From assembly GCA_029857855.1 (NCBI GenBank), contig JAOUGG010000199.1:1-5830 (forward strand): a DNA stretch of 5,830 nt, written 5' to 3'. A program made the translations under genes and the position numbers. Source of the stretch: Acidimicrobiia bacterium (GTDB lineage Bacteria > Actinomycetota > Acidimicrobiia > Acidimicrobiales > SZUA-35). The notes under the pieces are model-generated. The model was not told where the DNA came from. It was given only the letters and a program-made list of their open reading frames with translations, and did not search any database. Of this stretch, positions 5,771 through 5,830 are shown piece after piece; the first letter of the stretch is position 1, and every line of letters starts with the position of its first letter.

Positions 5771-5804
5771 TTGATATCAAACTTGTATCAAGATGATATC
5801 AAAC
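5771..5804 (-). promoter_or_regulatory. vapBC operator/promoter with TGATATCA repeats
   Basis: An AT-rich island in G+C-rich DNA, just upstream of the vapB ribosome binding site. It holds a perfect 10-bp palindrome, TTGATATCAA (5771-5780), a second perfect TGATATCA (5794-5801) and, between them, an imperfect copy, CTTGTATCAAG (5782-5792). The 11-mer TGATATCAAAC occurs exactly at 5772-5782 and 5794-5804, 22 bp or two helical turns apart. Phased palindromes are how RHH antitoxins usually bind. On the - strand, TTGATA near 5803-5798 and TGATAT near 5780-5775 are 17 bp apart and could serve as -35 and a poor -10, buried within the operator; this promoter guess is weak. Confidence 0.6.
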
Positions 5805-5830
5805 CGGCTCTTCTCAGCGGAGTGGGGATC

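Noticed and set aside
5291..5796. Plus-strand open frames of 106 and 141 codons opposite vapBC
   Set aside because: They lie opposite well-recognised VapB and VapC genes and show no family features.

Overview
The window is G+C-rich throughout (strong G/C bias at third codon positions). It carries the 3' part of a Tad/Flp (tight adherence, type IVc pilus-like) operon on the + strand, followed by a convergent vapBC toxin-antitoxin pair on the - strand. Gene order, the style of the TadE-like proteins, the large LysM membrane protein inside the pilus operon and the VapB/VapC sequence style all suggest an actinomycetota bacterium, perhaps of the Acidimicrobiia type. That placement is by resemblance only; there is no rRNA or other marker gene here.

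Positions 1-603 hold the C-terminal part of a TadC-like (GspF/T2SSF) platform protein whose start lies off the left edge. A 72-nt, G-poor leader (604-675) precedes a small Flp-like pilin (676-894). Three TadE-like, single-membrane-segment pseudopilin genes follow nearly back to back (903-1286, 1291-1794, 1799-2221). Next come a 781-residue multi-pass LysM protein (2222-4567) and a small prepilin peptidase (4567-5025). Gaps between genes from the pilin onwards are 8, 4, 4, 0 and -1 nt, so they are almost certainly co-transcribed and partly translationally coupled.

The likely division of labour is as follows. The TadC-like protein is the inner-membrane platform. The Flp-like protein is the major subunit and the TadE-like proteins are minor or priming pseudopilins. 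The A24 peptidase cleaves their leaders. The LysM protein probably anchors the machine to peptidoglycan on the outside while presenting a large cytoplasmic domain inside. The motor ATPase (TadA), TadZ and TadB would be expected upstream, outside the window.

Positions 5026-5143 are a short convergent intergenic region with one weak hairpin. Positions 5144-5760 (- strand) encode VapC (PIN-domain ribonuclease) and VapB (ribbon-helix-helix antitoxin), overlapping by ATGA. Upstream of vapB, 5771-5804 holds an AT-rich cluster of TGATATCA palindromes that is the obvious autoregulatory operator.

I see no wholly new system. The points most worth checking are that all four pilin-like proteins lack the usual Glu at +5 of the predicted mature protein; that the LysM protein has a second, degenerate LysM and what looks like a degenerate FtsK-type P-loop domain in its cytoplasmic part; and that VapC has Glu where most relatives have Asp at one catalytic position.
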